In this document: in pieces, positions 25,262 through 36,836 of the stretch | Position numbering within the stretch: the first letter of the stretch is position 1 | Layout of the letters: each line of letters starts with the position of its first letter | Assembly (NCBI GenBank): GCA_963965975.1 | Contig: OZ014424.1 | Location: 3,100,001-3,164,000 of the forward strand | Direction of reading: 5' to 3' | DNA length: 64,000 nt | Source: Xestospongia bergquistia | Taxonomy: Eukaryota > Porifera > Demospongiae > Haplosclerida > Petrosiidae | The notes under the pieces: model-generated | What the model saw: only the letters and a program-made list of their open reading frames with translations | What the model was told of the DNA's origin: nothing | The model's database searches: none | Translations under genes and position numbers: made by a program

Positions 25262-27690
25262 AACTGTTAATAGAAGTTTATATAGTTTATTCCATAGAGT
25301 CCTTTGGAATGAGCAGTTTACTTTATAAAACTTACTTAATAGTCTAAACCTTCTAAAGTCTTTAAATTAAAGACTTTAGAGTGTTAATGCAAACAAACTT
25401 ACTAAACTTTTAATAACAGTTTACTTAGTTAGTTTCATAGAGTCCTTAAGACTGAGCTGTTTACTTTATAAACTTCACTCAACAGTCTAAACTTTCTAAA
25501 GTCTTTAATTTAAAGACTTTAGAGTGTTAATGCAAACAAACTTACTAAACTGTTAATAGCAGTTTGTTTAATTAGTTTCATAGAGTCCTTTAGACTGAGC
25601 TGTTTACTTTATAAACTTCACTCAATAGTCTAAACCTTCTAAACTCTTTAATTTAAAGACTTTAAAGTGTTAATGCCAACCAACTTACTAAACTGTTAAT
25701 AGCAGTTTATATAGTTTATCCCATAGAGTCCTTTAGACTGAGCTGTTTACTTTATAAAATTTACTCAATAGTCTAAACCTTCTAAAGTCTTTAAATTAAA
25801 GAGTTTAGAGTGTTAATGCAAACCAAGTTACTAAACTGTTAATAGCAGTTTATTTAGTTAGTTTCATAGAGTCCTTTAGACTGAGCTGTTTACTTTATAA
25901 ACTTCAGTCAATAGTCTAAACTTTCTAAAGTCTTTAATTTAAAGACTTTAGAGTGTTAATGCAAATGAACTTACTAATCTGTTAATAGCAGTTTATTTAG
26001 TTAGTTTCTTAGAGTCCATTAGACTGAGCTGTTTACTTTATAAACTTCACTCAATAGTCTAAACCTTCTAAACTCTTTAATTCAAAGACTTTAGAGTGTT
26101 AATGCAAACCAACTTACTAAACTGTTAATAGCAGTTTATTTAGTTAGTCCTATAGAGTCCTTTAGACTGAGCTGTTTACTTTATAAACTTCACTCAATAG
26201 TTAAACCTTCTAAACTCTTTAATTTAAAGACTTTAGAGTGTTAATGCAAACCAACTTACTAAACTGTTAATAGCAGTTTGTTTAGTTAGTTTCATAAAGT
26301 CCTTTAGACTGAGGTGTTTACTTCATAAACTTAACTCAATAGTCTAAACCTTCTAAAGTCATTAATTTAAAGACTTTAGAGTGTTAATGCAAACCAACTT
26401 ACTAAACTTTTAATAGCAATTTATTTAGTTAGTTTCATAGAGTCCTTTACACTGAGCTGTTTACTTTATAAACTTCACTGAATAGTCTAAATGTTCTAAA
26501 CTCTTTAATTTAAAGACATTAGAGTGTTAATGCAAACCAACTTACTAAACTGTTAACAGCAGTTTATTTAGTTAGTCCCATAGAGTCCTTTAGAATGAGT
26601 AGTTTACTTTATAAAATTTACTCAATAGTCTAAACCTTCTAAAGTCTTTAAATTAAAGACTTTAGAGTGTTAATGCAAACCAACTTACTAAACTGTTAAT
26701 AGCAGTTTATTTAGTTAGTTTCATAGAGTCCCTTAGACTGAGCTGTTTACTTTATAAACTTCACTCAATAGTCTAAACCTTCTAAAGTCTTTAATTTAAA
26801 GACTTTAGAGCGTTAATGCAAACCAACTTACTAAACTGTTAATAGCAGTTTGTTTAGTTAGTTTCATAGAGTCCTTTAGACTGAGGTGTTTACTTTATAA
26901 ACTTCACTCAATAGTCTAAACCTTCTAAAGTCAATAATTTAAAGACTTTAGAGTGTTAATGCAAACCAACTTACTAAACTGTTAATAGCAGTTTATTTAG
27001 TTAGTCCCATAGAGTCCTTTAGACTGAGGTGTTTACTTTATAAACTTCAGTCAATATTCTAAATCTTCTAAACTCTTTAATTTAAAGACATTAGAGTGTT
27101 AATGCAAACCAACTTACTAAACTGTTAACAGCAGTTTATTTAGTTAGTCCCATAGAGTCCTTTAGAATGAGTAGTTTACTTTATAAAATTTAATAAATAG
27201 TCTAAACCTTCTAAAGTCTTTAAATTAAAGACTTTAGAGTCTTAATGCAAACCAACTTACTAAACTGTTAATAGCAGTTTATTTAGTTAGTTTCATAGAG
27301 TCCTTTAGACTGAGCTTTTTACTTTATAAACTTCACTCAATAGTCTAAATCTTCTAAACTCTTTAATTTAAAGACATTAGAGTGTTAATGCAAACAAACT
27401 TACTAAACTGTTAACAGCAGTTTATTTAGTTAGTCCCATAGAGTCCTTTAGAATCGGGAGTTTACTTTATAAAATTTACTCAATAGTCTAAATCTTCTAA
27501 AGTCTTTAAATTAAAGACTTTAGAGTGTTCATGCAAACCAACTTACTAAACTGTTAATAGCAGTTTATTTAGTTAGTTTCATAGAGTCCCTTAGATTGAG
27601 CTGTTTACTTTATAAACTTCACTCAATAGTCTAAACTTTCTAAAGTCTTTAATTTAAAGACTTTAGAGTGTTAATGCAAACCAACTTACT

Positions 27691-27833
27691 AAACTGTTAA
27701 TAGCAGTTTGTTTAGTTAGTTTCATAGAGTCCTTTAGACTGAGGTGTTTACCTTATAAACTTCACTCAATAGTCTAAACCTTCTAAAGTCATTAATTTAA
27801 AGACTTTAGAGTGTTAATGCAAACCAACTTACT
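27691..27833 (+). repeat. Representative class C monomer
   Basis: Class C has TTTGTTTAGTTAGTTTCAT, GACTGAGGTGTTTAC, TAAACTTCACTC, CTAAACC and a palindrome with one broken pair, GTCATTAATTTAAAGAC. It is usually followed by D or by an A copy with GAGTAG. Confidence 0.85.
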
Positions 27834-27976
27834 AAACTGTTAATAGCAGTTTATTTAGTTAGTCCCATAGAGTCCTTTAGACTGAGGTGTTTACTTTATA
27901 AACTTCACTCAATAGTCTAAATCCTCTAAACTCTTTAATTTAAAGACATTAGAGTGTTAATGCAAACCAACTTACT
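27834..27976 (+). repeat. Representative class D monomer
   Basis: Class D has CCCAT, GACTGAGGTG or GACTGAGCTG, CTAAATC, AAACTCTTTAATTTAAAG and GACATTAGAG. Two base pairs of the 29-bp palindrome are broken. The following copy nearly always starts with GTTAACAGCAG and is class A, so D-A behaves as a dimer. Confidence 0.85.
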
Positions 27977-29547
27977 AAACTATTAACAGCAGTTTATTAG
28001 TTAGTCCCATAGAGTCCTTTAGAATGAGTAGTTTACTTTAGAAAATTTACTAAATAGTCTAAACCTTCTAAAGTCTTTAAATTAAAGACTTTAGAGTCTT
28101 AATGCAAACCAACTTACTAAACTGTTAATAGCAGTTTATTTAGTTAGTTTCATAGAGTCCTTTAGACTGAGCTTTTTACTTTATAAACTTCACTCAATAG
28201 TCTAAATCTTCTAAACTCTTTAATTTAAAGACATTAGAGTGTTAATGCAAACAAACTTACTAAACTGTTAACAGCAGTTTATTTAGTTAGTCCCATAGAG
28301 TCCTTTAGAATCAGGAGTTTACTTTATAAAATTTACTCAATAGTCTAAATCTTCTAAAGTCTTCAAATTAAAGACTTTAGAGTGTTAATGCAAACCAACT
28401 TACTAAACTGTTAATAGCAGTTTATTTAGTTAATTTCATAGAGTCCTTTAGACTGAGCTGTTCACTTTATAAACTTCACTCAATAGTCTTAACTTTCTAA
28501 AGTCTTTAATTTAAAGACTTTAGAGTGTTAATGCAAACCAACTTACTAAACTGTTAATAACAGTTTATTTAGTTAGTCCCATAGAGTCCTTTAGACTGAG
28601 GTGTTTACTTTATAAACTTCACTCAATAGTCTAAATCTTCTAAACTCTTTAATTTAAAGACATTAGAGTGTTAATGCAAACCAACTTACTAAACTGTTAA
28701 CAGCAGTTTATTTAGTTAGTCCCATAGAGTCCTTTAGAATGAGTAGTTTACTTTATAAAATTTACTCAATAGTCTAAACGTTCTAAAGTCTTTAAATTAA
28801 AGACTTTAGAGTGTTAATGCAAACAAACTGACTAAACTGTTAATAGCAGTCTATATAGTTTATGCCATAGAGTCCTTTAGAAAGAGCAGTTTACTTTATA
28901 AAATTTACTCAATAGTCTAAACCTTCTAAAGTCTTTAAATTAAAAACTTTAGAGTGTTAATGCTAACCAAGTTACTAAACTGTTAATAGCATTTTTTTAG
29001 TTAGTTTCATAGAGTCCTTTAGACTGAGATGTTTACTTTATAAACGTCACTCAATAGTCTATACCTTCTAAACTCTTTAATTTAAAGACTTTAGAGTGTT
29101 AATGCAAACCAACTTACTAAACTGTTAATAGCATTTTATTTAGTTAGTCCCATAGAGTCCTTTAGACTGAGCTGTTTACTTTATAAACTTCACTCACTAG
29201 TCTAAATCTTCTAAACTCTTTAATTTAAAGACATTAGAGTGTTAATGCAAACCAACTTACTAAACTGTTAACAGCAGTTTATTTAGTTAGTCCCCTAGAG
29301 TCCTTTAGAATGTGCAGATTACTTTATCCAATTTACTCAATAGTCTAAACCTTCTAAAGTCTTTAAATTAAAGACTTTAGAGTGTTAATGCAAACCAACT
29401 TACTAAACTGTTAATAGCAGTTTATTTAGTTAGTTTCATAGAGTCCCTTAGACTGAGCTGTTTACTTTATAAACTTCACTCAATAGTCTAAACTTTCTAA
29501 AGTCTTTAATTTAAAGACTTTAGAGTGTTAATGCAAACAAACTTACT

Positions 29548-32500
29548 AAACTGTTAATAGCAGTTTGTTTACTTAGTTTCATAGAGTCCTTTAGACTGAG
29601 GTGTTTACTTTATAAACTTCACTCAATAGTCTAAACCTTCTAAACTCTTTAATTTAAAGACTTTAAAGTGTTAATGCCAACCAACTTACTAAACTGTTAA
29701 TAGCAGTTTATATAGTTTATCCCATAGAGTCCTTTAGACTGAGCTGTTTACTTTATAAAATTTACTCAATAGTCTAAACCTTCTAAAGTCTTTAAATTAA
29801 AGAGTTTAGAGTGTTAATGCAAACCAAGTTACTAAACTGTTAATAATAGTTTATTTAGTTAGTTTCATAGAGTCCTTTAGACTGAGCTGTTTACTTTATA
29901 AACTTCAGTCAATAGTCTAAACTTTCTAAAGTCTTTAATTTAAAGACTTTAGAGTGTTAATGCAAATGAACTTACTAAACTGTTAATAGCAGTTTATTTA
30001 GTTAGTTTCTTAGACTCCATTAGACTGAGCTGTTTACTTTATAAACTTCACTCAATAGTCTAAACCTTCTAAACTCTTTAATTCAAAGACTTTAGAGTGT
30101 TAATGCAAACCAACTTACTAAACTGTTAATAGCAGTTTATTTAGTTAGTCCTATAGAGTCCTTTAGACTGAGCTGTTTACTTTATAAACTTCACTCAATA
30201 GTTAAACCCTCTAAACTCTTTAATTTAAAGACTTTAGAGTGTTAATGCAAACCAACTTACTAAACTGTTAATAGCAGTTTGTTTAGTTAGTTTCATAAAG
30301 TCCTTTAGACTGAGGTGTTTACTTTATGAACTTAACTCAATAGTCTAAACCTTCTAAAGTCATTAATTTAAAGACTTTAGAGTGTTAATGCAAACCAACT
30401 TACTAAACTGTTAATAGCAGTTTATTTAGTTAGTTTCATAGAGTCCTTTACACTGAGCTGTTTACTTTATAAACTTCACTGAATAGTCTAAATCTTCTAA
30501 ACTCTTTAATTTAAAGACATTAGAGTGTTAAGGCAAACCAACTTACTAAACTGTTAACAGCAGTTTATTTAGTTAGTCCCATAGAGTCCTTTAGAATGAG
30601 TAGCTTACTTTATAAAATTTACTCAATAGTCTAAACCTTCTAAAGTCTTTAAATTAAAGACTTTAGAGTGTTAATGCAAACGAACTTACTAAACTGTTAA
30701 TAGCAGTTTGTTTAGTTAGTTTCATAGAGTCCCTTAGACTGAGCTGTTTACTTTATAAACTTCACTCAATAGTCTAAACTTTCTAAAGTCTTTAATTTAA
30801 AGACTTTAGAGTGTTAATGAATACCAACTTACTAAACTGTTAATAGCAGTTTGTTTAGTTAGTTTCATAGAGTCCTTTAGACTGAGGTGTTTACTTTATA
30901 AACTTCACTCAATAGTCTAAACCTTCTAAAGTCATTAATTTAAAGACTTTAGAGTGTTAATGCAAACCAACTTACTAAACTGTTAATAGCAGTTTATTTA
31001 GTTAGTCCCATAGAGTCCTTTAGACTGAGGTGTTTACTTTATAAACTTCAGTCAATAGTCTAAATCTTCTAAACTCTTTAATTTAAAGACATTAGAGTGT
31101 TAATGCAAACCAACTTACTAAACTGTTAACAGCAGTTTATTTAGTTAGTCCCATAGAGTCCTTTAGAATGAGTAGTTTACTTTATAAAATTTACTAAATA
31201 GTCTAAACCTTCTAAAGTCTTTAAATTAAAGACTTTAGAGTGTTAATGCAAACCAACTTACTAAACTGTTAATAGCAGTTTATTTAGTTTGTTTCATAGA
31301 GTCCTTTAGACTGAGCTTTTTACTTTATAAACTTCACTCAATAGTCTAAATCTTCTAAACTCTTTAATTTAAAGACATTAGAGTGTTAATGCAAACAAAC
31401 TTACTAAACTGTTAACAGCAGTTTATTTAGTTAGTCCCATAGAGTCCTTTAGAATGAGGAGTTTACTTTAGAAAATTTACTCAATAGTCTAAATCTTCTA
31501 AAGTCTTTAAATTAAAGACTTTAGAGTGTTAATGCAAACCATCTTACTAAACTGTTAATAGCAGTTTATTTAGTTAATTTCATAGAGTCCTTTAGACTGA
31601 GCTGTTCACTTTATAAACTTCACTCAATAGTCTTAACTTTCTAAAGTCTTTAATTTAAAGACTTTAGAGTGTTAATGCAAACCAACTTACTAAACTGTTA
31701 ATAACAGTTTATTTAGTTAGTCCCATAGAGTCCTTTACACTGAGGTGTTTACTTTATAAACTTCACTCAATAGTCTAAATCTTCTAAACTCTTTAATTTA
31801 AAGACATTAGAGTGTTAATGCAAACCAACTTACTAAACTGTTAACAGCAGTTTATTTAGTTAGTACCATACAGTCCTTTAGAATGAGTGGTTTACTTTAT
31901 AAAATTTACTCAATAGTCTAAACGTTCTAAAGTCTTTAAATTAAAGACTTTAGAGTGTTAATGCAAACCAACTTACTAAACTGTTAATAGCAGTTTATTT
32001 AGATAGTTTCATAGAGTCCTTTAGAATGAGCTGTTTACTTTATAAACTTCACTCAATCGTCTAAAATTTCTAAACTCTTTAATTTAAAGACTTTAGAGTG
32101 TTAATGCAAACAAACTTATTAAACTGTTAATAGCAGTTTATATAGTTTATCCCATAGAGTCCTTTAGAATGAGCAGTTTACTTTATAAAATTTACTCAAT
32201 AGTCTAAACCTTCGAAAGTCTTTAAATTAAAAACTTTAGAGTGTTAATGCCAACCAATTTACTAAACTGTTAATAGCATTATTTTAGTTAGTTTCATAGA
32301 GTCCTTTAGACTGAGATGTTTACTTTATAAACGTCACTCAATAGTCTAAACCTTCTAAACCCTTTAATTTAAAGACTTTAGAGTGTTAATGCAAACCAAC
32401 TTACTAAACTGTTAATAGCATTTTATTTAGTTAGTCCCATAGAGTCCTTTAGACTGAGCTGTTTACTTTATAAACTTCACTCACTAGTCTAAATCTTCTA

Positions 32501-32834
32501 AACTCTTTAATTTAAAGACATTAGAGTGTTAATGCAAACCAACTTACTAAACTGTTAACAGCAGTTTATTTAGTTAGTCCCCTAGAGTCCTTTAGAATGT
32601 GCAGATTACTTTATCCAATTTACTCAATAGTCTAAACCTTCTAAAGTCTTTAAATTAAAGACTTTAGAGTGTTAATGCAAACCAACTTACTAAACTGTTA
32701 ATAGCAGTTTATTTAGTTAGTTTCATAGAGTCCCTTAGACTGAGCTGTTTACTTTATAAACTTCACTCAATAGTCTAAACTTTCTAAAGACTTTAATTTA
32801 AAGACTTTAGAGTGTTAATGCAAACAAACTTACT
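29548..32834 (+). repeat. Higher-order block 2: 23 monomers, 3,287 bp
   Basis: Second tandem copy of block 1. Offsets to block 1 are 4,001 bp before the internal 6-mer, 3,144 bp after it (one 857-bp unit fewer) and 3,287 bp from about 32,100 on (one extra monomer, near 31,978, with TTAGATAGTTTC). The offsets add up exactly. A third TTTGTTTACTTAG monomer with GAGGTG starts at 32,835, so the exchange register was this monomer. Confidence 0.9.
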
Positions 32835-33263
32835 AAACTGTTAATAGCAGTTTGTTTACTTAGTTTCATAGAGTCCTTTAGACTGAGGTGTTTACTTTAT
32901 AAACTTCACTCAATAGTCTAAACCTTCTAAACTCATTAATTTAAAGACTTTAGAGTGTTAATGCAAACCAACTTACTAAACTGTTAATAGCAGTTTATTT
33001 AGTTAGTCCCATAGAGTCCTTTAGACTGAGCTGTTTCCTTTAAAAACTTCACTCAATAGTCTAAATCTTCTAAACTCTTTAATTTAAAGACATTAGAGTG
33101 TTAATGCAAACCAACTTACTAAACTGTTAACAGCAGTTTATTTAGTTAGTCCCATAGAGTCCTTTAGAATGAGTAGTTTACTTTATAAAATTTACTCAAT
33201 AGTCTAAACCTTCTAAAGTCTTTAAATTAAAGACTTTAGAGTGTTAATGCAAACCAACTTACT

Positions 33264-34121
33264 AAACTGTTAATAGCAGTTTATTTAGTTAGTGTCATAG
33301 AGTCCTTTAGACTGAGGTGTTTACTTTATAAACTTCACTCAATAGTCTAAATCTTCTAAACTCTTTAATTTAAAGACTTTAGAGTGTTAATGCAAACCAA
33401 CTTACTTAACTGTTAACAGCAGTTTATTTAGTTAGTCCCATAGAGTCCTTTAGAATGAGTAGTTTACTTTATAAAATTTACTCAATAGTCTAAACCTTCT
33501 AAAGTCTTTAAATTAAAGACTTTAGAGTGTTAATGCAAACCAACTTACTAAACTGTTAATAGCAGTTTATATAGTTAGTTTCATAGAGTCCTTTAGACTG
33601 AGCTGTTTACTTTATAAACTTCACTCAATAGTCTAAACTTTCTAAAGTCATTAATTTAAAGACTTTAGAGTGTTAATGCAAACCAACTTACTAAACTGTT
33701 AATAGCAGTTCATTTAGTTAGTCCCATAGAGTCCTTTAGAATGAGTAGTTTACTTTATAAAATTTACTCAATAGTCTAAACCTTCTAAAGTCTTTAAATT
33801 AAAGACTTTAGAGTGTTAATGCAAACAAACTTACTAAACTGTTAATAGCAGTTTATTTAGTTAGTGTCATAGAGTCCTTTAGACTGAGCTGTTTACTTTA
33901 TAAACTTCACTCAATAGTCTAAATCTTCTAAACTCTTTAATTTAAAGACTTTAGAGTGTTAATGCAAACCAACTTCCTTAACTGTTAACAGCAGTTTTTT
34001 TAGTTAGTCCCATAGAGTCCTTTAGAATGAGGAGTTTACTTTATAAAATTTACTCAATAGTCTAAACCTTCTAAAGTCTTTAAATTGAAGACTTTAGAGT
34101 GTTAATGCAAACCAACTTACT
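33264..34121 (+). repeat. 2-monomer pair repeated at 572-bp offset
   Basis: A monomer with GTGTCATAGAG, CTAAATC and GACTTTAGAG, followed by a copy starting CTTAACTGTTAACAG, occurs at 33,264 and again at 33,836 (4 times 143). The following two monomers of each set differ, so only the pair is clearly homologous. Confidence 0.75.
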
Positions 34122-34550
34122 AAACTGTTAATACCAGTTTATTTACTTTGTTTCATAGAGTCCTTTAGACTGAGCTGTTTACTTTATAAACTTCACTCAA
34201 TAGTCTTAACTTTCTAAAGTCTTTAATTTAAAGACTTTAGAGTGTTAATGCAAACCAAGTTACTAAACTGTTAATAGCAGTTTGTTCGGTTAGTTTCATA
34301 GAGTCCTTTAGACTGACGTGTTTACTTTATAAAATTCACTCAATAGTGTAAACTTTCTAAAGTCATTAATTTAAAGACTTTAGAGTGTTAATGCAAACAA
34401 ACTTACTAAACTGTTAATAGCAGTTTATTTAGTTAGTTTCATAGAGTCCTTTAGACTGAGCTGTTTACTTTATAAACTTCAGTCAATAGTCTAAATCTTC
34501 TAAACTCTTTAATTTAAAGACATTAGAGTGTTAATGCAAACAAACTTACT

Positions 34551-34693
34551 AAACTGTTAACAGCAGTTTATTTAGTTAGTCCCATAGAGTCCTTTAGAAT
34601 GAGTAGTTTACTTTATAAACTTCACTCAATAGTCTAAACTTTCTAAAGTCTTTAATTTAAAGACTTTAGAGTGTTAATGCAAACCAACTTACT
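34551..34693 (+). repeat. Hybrid monomer, A front and B rear
   Basis: The front half has GTTAACAGCAG, CCCAT and AATGAGTAG (class A). After TTTACTTTATAAA it becomes class B: CTTCACTC, CTAAACTTTC and central base T. The switch lies within about positions 57-70 of the monomer. It stands directly before P1 and is likely an exchange junction. Confidence 0.85.
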
Positions 34694-36836
34694 AAACTGT
34701 TAATAGCAGTTTGTTTAGTTAGTTTAATAGAGTCCTTTAGACTGAGGTGTTTACTTTATAAACTTCACTCAATAGTCTAAACCTTCTAAAGTCATTAATT
34801 GAAAGACTTTAGAGTGTTAATGCAAACCAACTTACTAAACTGTTAATAGCAGTTTATTTAGTTAGTCCCATAGAGTCCTTTACACTGAGGTGTTTACTTT
34901 ATAAACTTCACTCAATAGTCTAAATCTTCTAAACTCTTTAATTTAAAGACATTAGAGTGTTAATGCAAACCAACTTACTAAACTGTTAACAGCAGTTTAT
35001 TTAGTTAGTCCCATAGAGTCCTTTAGAATGAGTAGTTTACTTTATAAAATTTACTAAATAGTCTAAACCTTCTAAAGTCTTTAATTTAAAGACTTTAGAG
35101 TGTTAATGCAAACCAACTTACTAAACTGTTAATAGCAGTTTATTTAGTTAGTTTCATAGAATCCTTTAGACTGAGCTGTTTACTTTATAAACTTCACTCA
35201 ATAGTCTTAACTTTCTAAAGTCTTTAATTTAAAGACTTTAGAGTTTTAACGCAAACAAACTTACTAAACTGTTAATAGCAGTTTGTTCAGTTAGTTTCAT
35301 AGAGTCCTTTAGACTGACGTCTTTACTTTATAAACTTCACTCAATAGTCTAAACCTTCTAAACTCTTTAATTTAAAGACTTTAGAGTGTTAATGCAAACC
35401 AACTTACTAAACTGTTAATAGCAGTTTATTTAGTTAGTCCCATAGAGTACTTTAGACTGAGCTGTTTACTTTATAAACTTCACTCAATAGTCTAAATCTT
35501 CTAAATTCTTTAATTTAAAGACATTAGAGTGTTAATGCAAACCATCTTACTAAACTGTTAACAGCAGTTTATTTAGTTAGTCCCATAGAGTCCTTTAGAA
35601 TGAGTAGTTTACTTTATAAAATTTACTCAATAGTCTAAACGTTCTAAAGTCTTTAAATTAAAGACTTTAGAGTGTTAATACAAACAAACTCACTAAACTG
35701 TTAATAGCAGTTTATATAGTTTATCCCATAGTCCTTTAGAATGAGCAGTTTACTTTATAAAATTTACTCAATAGTCTAAACCTTCTAAAGTCTTTAAATT
35801 AAAGACTTTAAAGTGTTAATGCAAACCAAGTTACTAAACTTTTAATAGCATTTTTTTTAGTTAGTTTCATAGAGTCCTTTAGACTGAGCAGTTTACTTTA
35901 TAAACTTCACTCAATAGTCTAAACCTTCTAAACTCTTTAATTTAAAGACTTTAGAGTGTTAATGCAAACCAACTTACTAAACTGTTAATAGCATTTTATT
36001 TAGTCAGTCCCATAGAGTCCTTTAGACTGAGCTGTTTACTTAAGAAACTTCACTCAATAGTCGAAATCTTCTAAACTCTTTAATTTAAAGACATTAGAGT
36101 GTTAATGCAAACCAACTTACTAAACTGTTAACAGCAGTTTATTTAGTTAGTCCCATAGAGTCCTTTAGAATGAGCAGATTACTTTATAAAATTTACTCAA
36201 TAGTCTAAACCTTCTAAAGTCTTTAAATTAAAGACTTTAGAGTGTTAATGCAAACCAACTTACTAAACTGTTAATAGCAGTTTATTTAGTTAGTTTCATA
36301 GAGTCCCTTAGACTGAGCTGTTTACTTTATAAACTTCACTCAATAGTCTAAACTTTCTAAAGTCTTTAATTTTAAGACTTTAGAGTGTTAATGCAAACAA
36401 ACTTACTAAACTGTTAATAGCAGTTTGTTTACTTAGTTTCATAGAGTCCTTTAGACTGAGGTGTTTACTTTATAAACTTCACTCAATAGTCTAAACCTTA
36501 TAAAGTCATTAATTTAAAGACTTTAGACTGTTAATGCAAACCAACTTACTAAACTGTTAATAGCAGTTTATTTAGTTAGTCCCATAGAGTCCTTTAGAAT
36601 GAGTAGTTTACTTTATAAAATTTACTCAATAGTCTAAACCTTCTAAAGTCTTTAAATTAAAGACTTTAGAGTGTTAATGCAAACCAACTTACTAAACTGT
36701 TAATACCAGTTTATATAGTTAGTTTCATAGAGTCCTTTAGACTGAGCTGTTTACTTTATAAACTTCACTCAATAGTCTAAACTTTCTAAAGTCTTTAATT
36801 TAAAGACTTTAGAGTGTTAATGCAAACCAACTTACT
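34694..36836 (+). repeat. Block P1, 15 monomers, 2,143 bp
   Basis: Ordered markers: TTTAATAGAG with GTCATTAATTGAAAG; TTACACTGAGGTG; A with TACTAAATAG; GTCTTAAC; TTTGTTCAG with GACGTC; AGAGTACTTTAG; A with CTAAACGTTC; ATACAAACAAACTC with TATATAG and a 3-bp loss in CCCATAGTCC; GCATTTTTTTT; GCATTTTATTTAG with CTTAAGAAAC; A with GCAGATTAC; B with AGTCCCTTAG; TTTGTTTACTTAG with GAGGTG; A with GAGTAG; TTAATACCAG with TATATAG. P3 repeats this order at a 6,143-bp offset. Confidence 0.9.

Larger units (their letters stand above)
16201..25546 (+). repeat. Region 3: recently rearranged sub-array
   Basis: About 65 monomers. Most copies are close to a class consensus. Several short-period duplications lie here: a 7-mer (1,001 bp), a 4-mer offset (571 bp), a 3-mer (429 bp), a 5-mer offset (715 bp) and an 8/9-mer series. 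A type with TTTATATAGTTTATCCCATAG (class A without the usual TTAGTTAGT) becomes common from about 18.7 kb on. Confidence 0.75.
26690..28404 (+). repeat. Internal tandem 6-monomer units, 858 and 857 bp
   Basis: Unit 1 is 26,690-27,547 and unit 2 is 27,548-28,404. Order: B with AGTCCCTTAG; C with TTTGTTTAG and GAGGTG; D with GAGGTG and GACATTAG; A with GTTAACAGCAG, a variant of TACTAAATAG and AGAGTCTTAATGC; a B/D copy with GCTTTTTAC and GACATTAG; and A with an AATC(G/A)GGAG variant. Unit 2 has lost one T (TTTATTAGTTAG near 27,990). The single matching unit in block 2 is 30,691-31,548 (858 bp). Confidence 0.9.
25547..29547 (+). repeat. Higher-order block 1: 28 monomers, 4,001 bp
   Basis: It is followed at once by block 2 (29,548-32,834), which repeats the same order of monomers. 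Shared markers include GTTAATGCCAACC, TTAAAGAGTTTAGAG, GCAAATGAAC, CAATAGTTAAACC (a lost TC), TTACACTGAGC with CACTGAATAG, GCTTTTTAC, GTTCACTTTAT with GTCTTAAC, TAAACGTCAC, CACTCACTAG, and GTGCAGATTAC with TATCCAATTT. Block 1 holds two copies of an internal 6-monomer unit, block 2 holds one. Confidence 0.9.

Noticed and set aside
25961..29975. Octamer-like motif ATGCAAAT
   Set aside because: ATGCAAAC is part of the consensus and a few single-base variants (3,250, 4,955, 25,960, 29,961) make ATGCAAAT. It is expected by chance and tied to no other feature.
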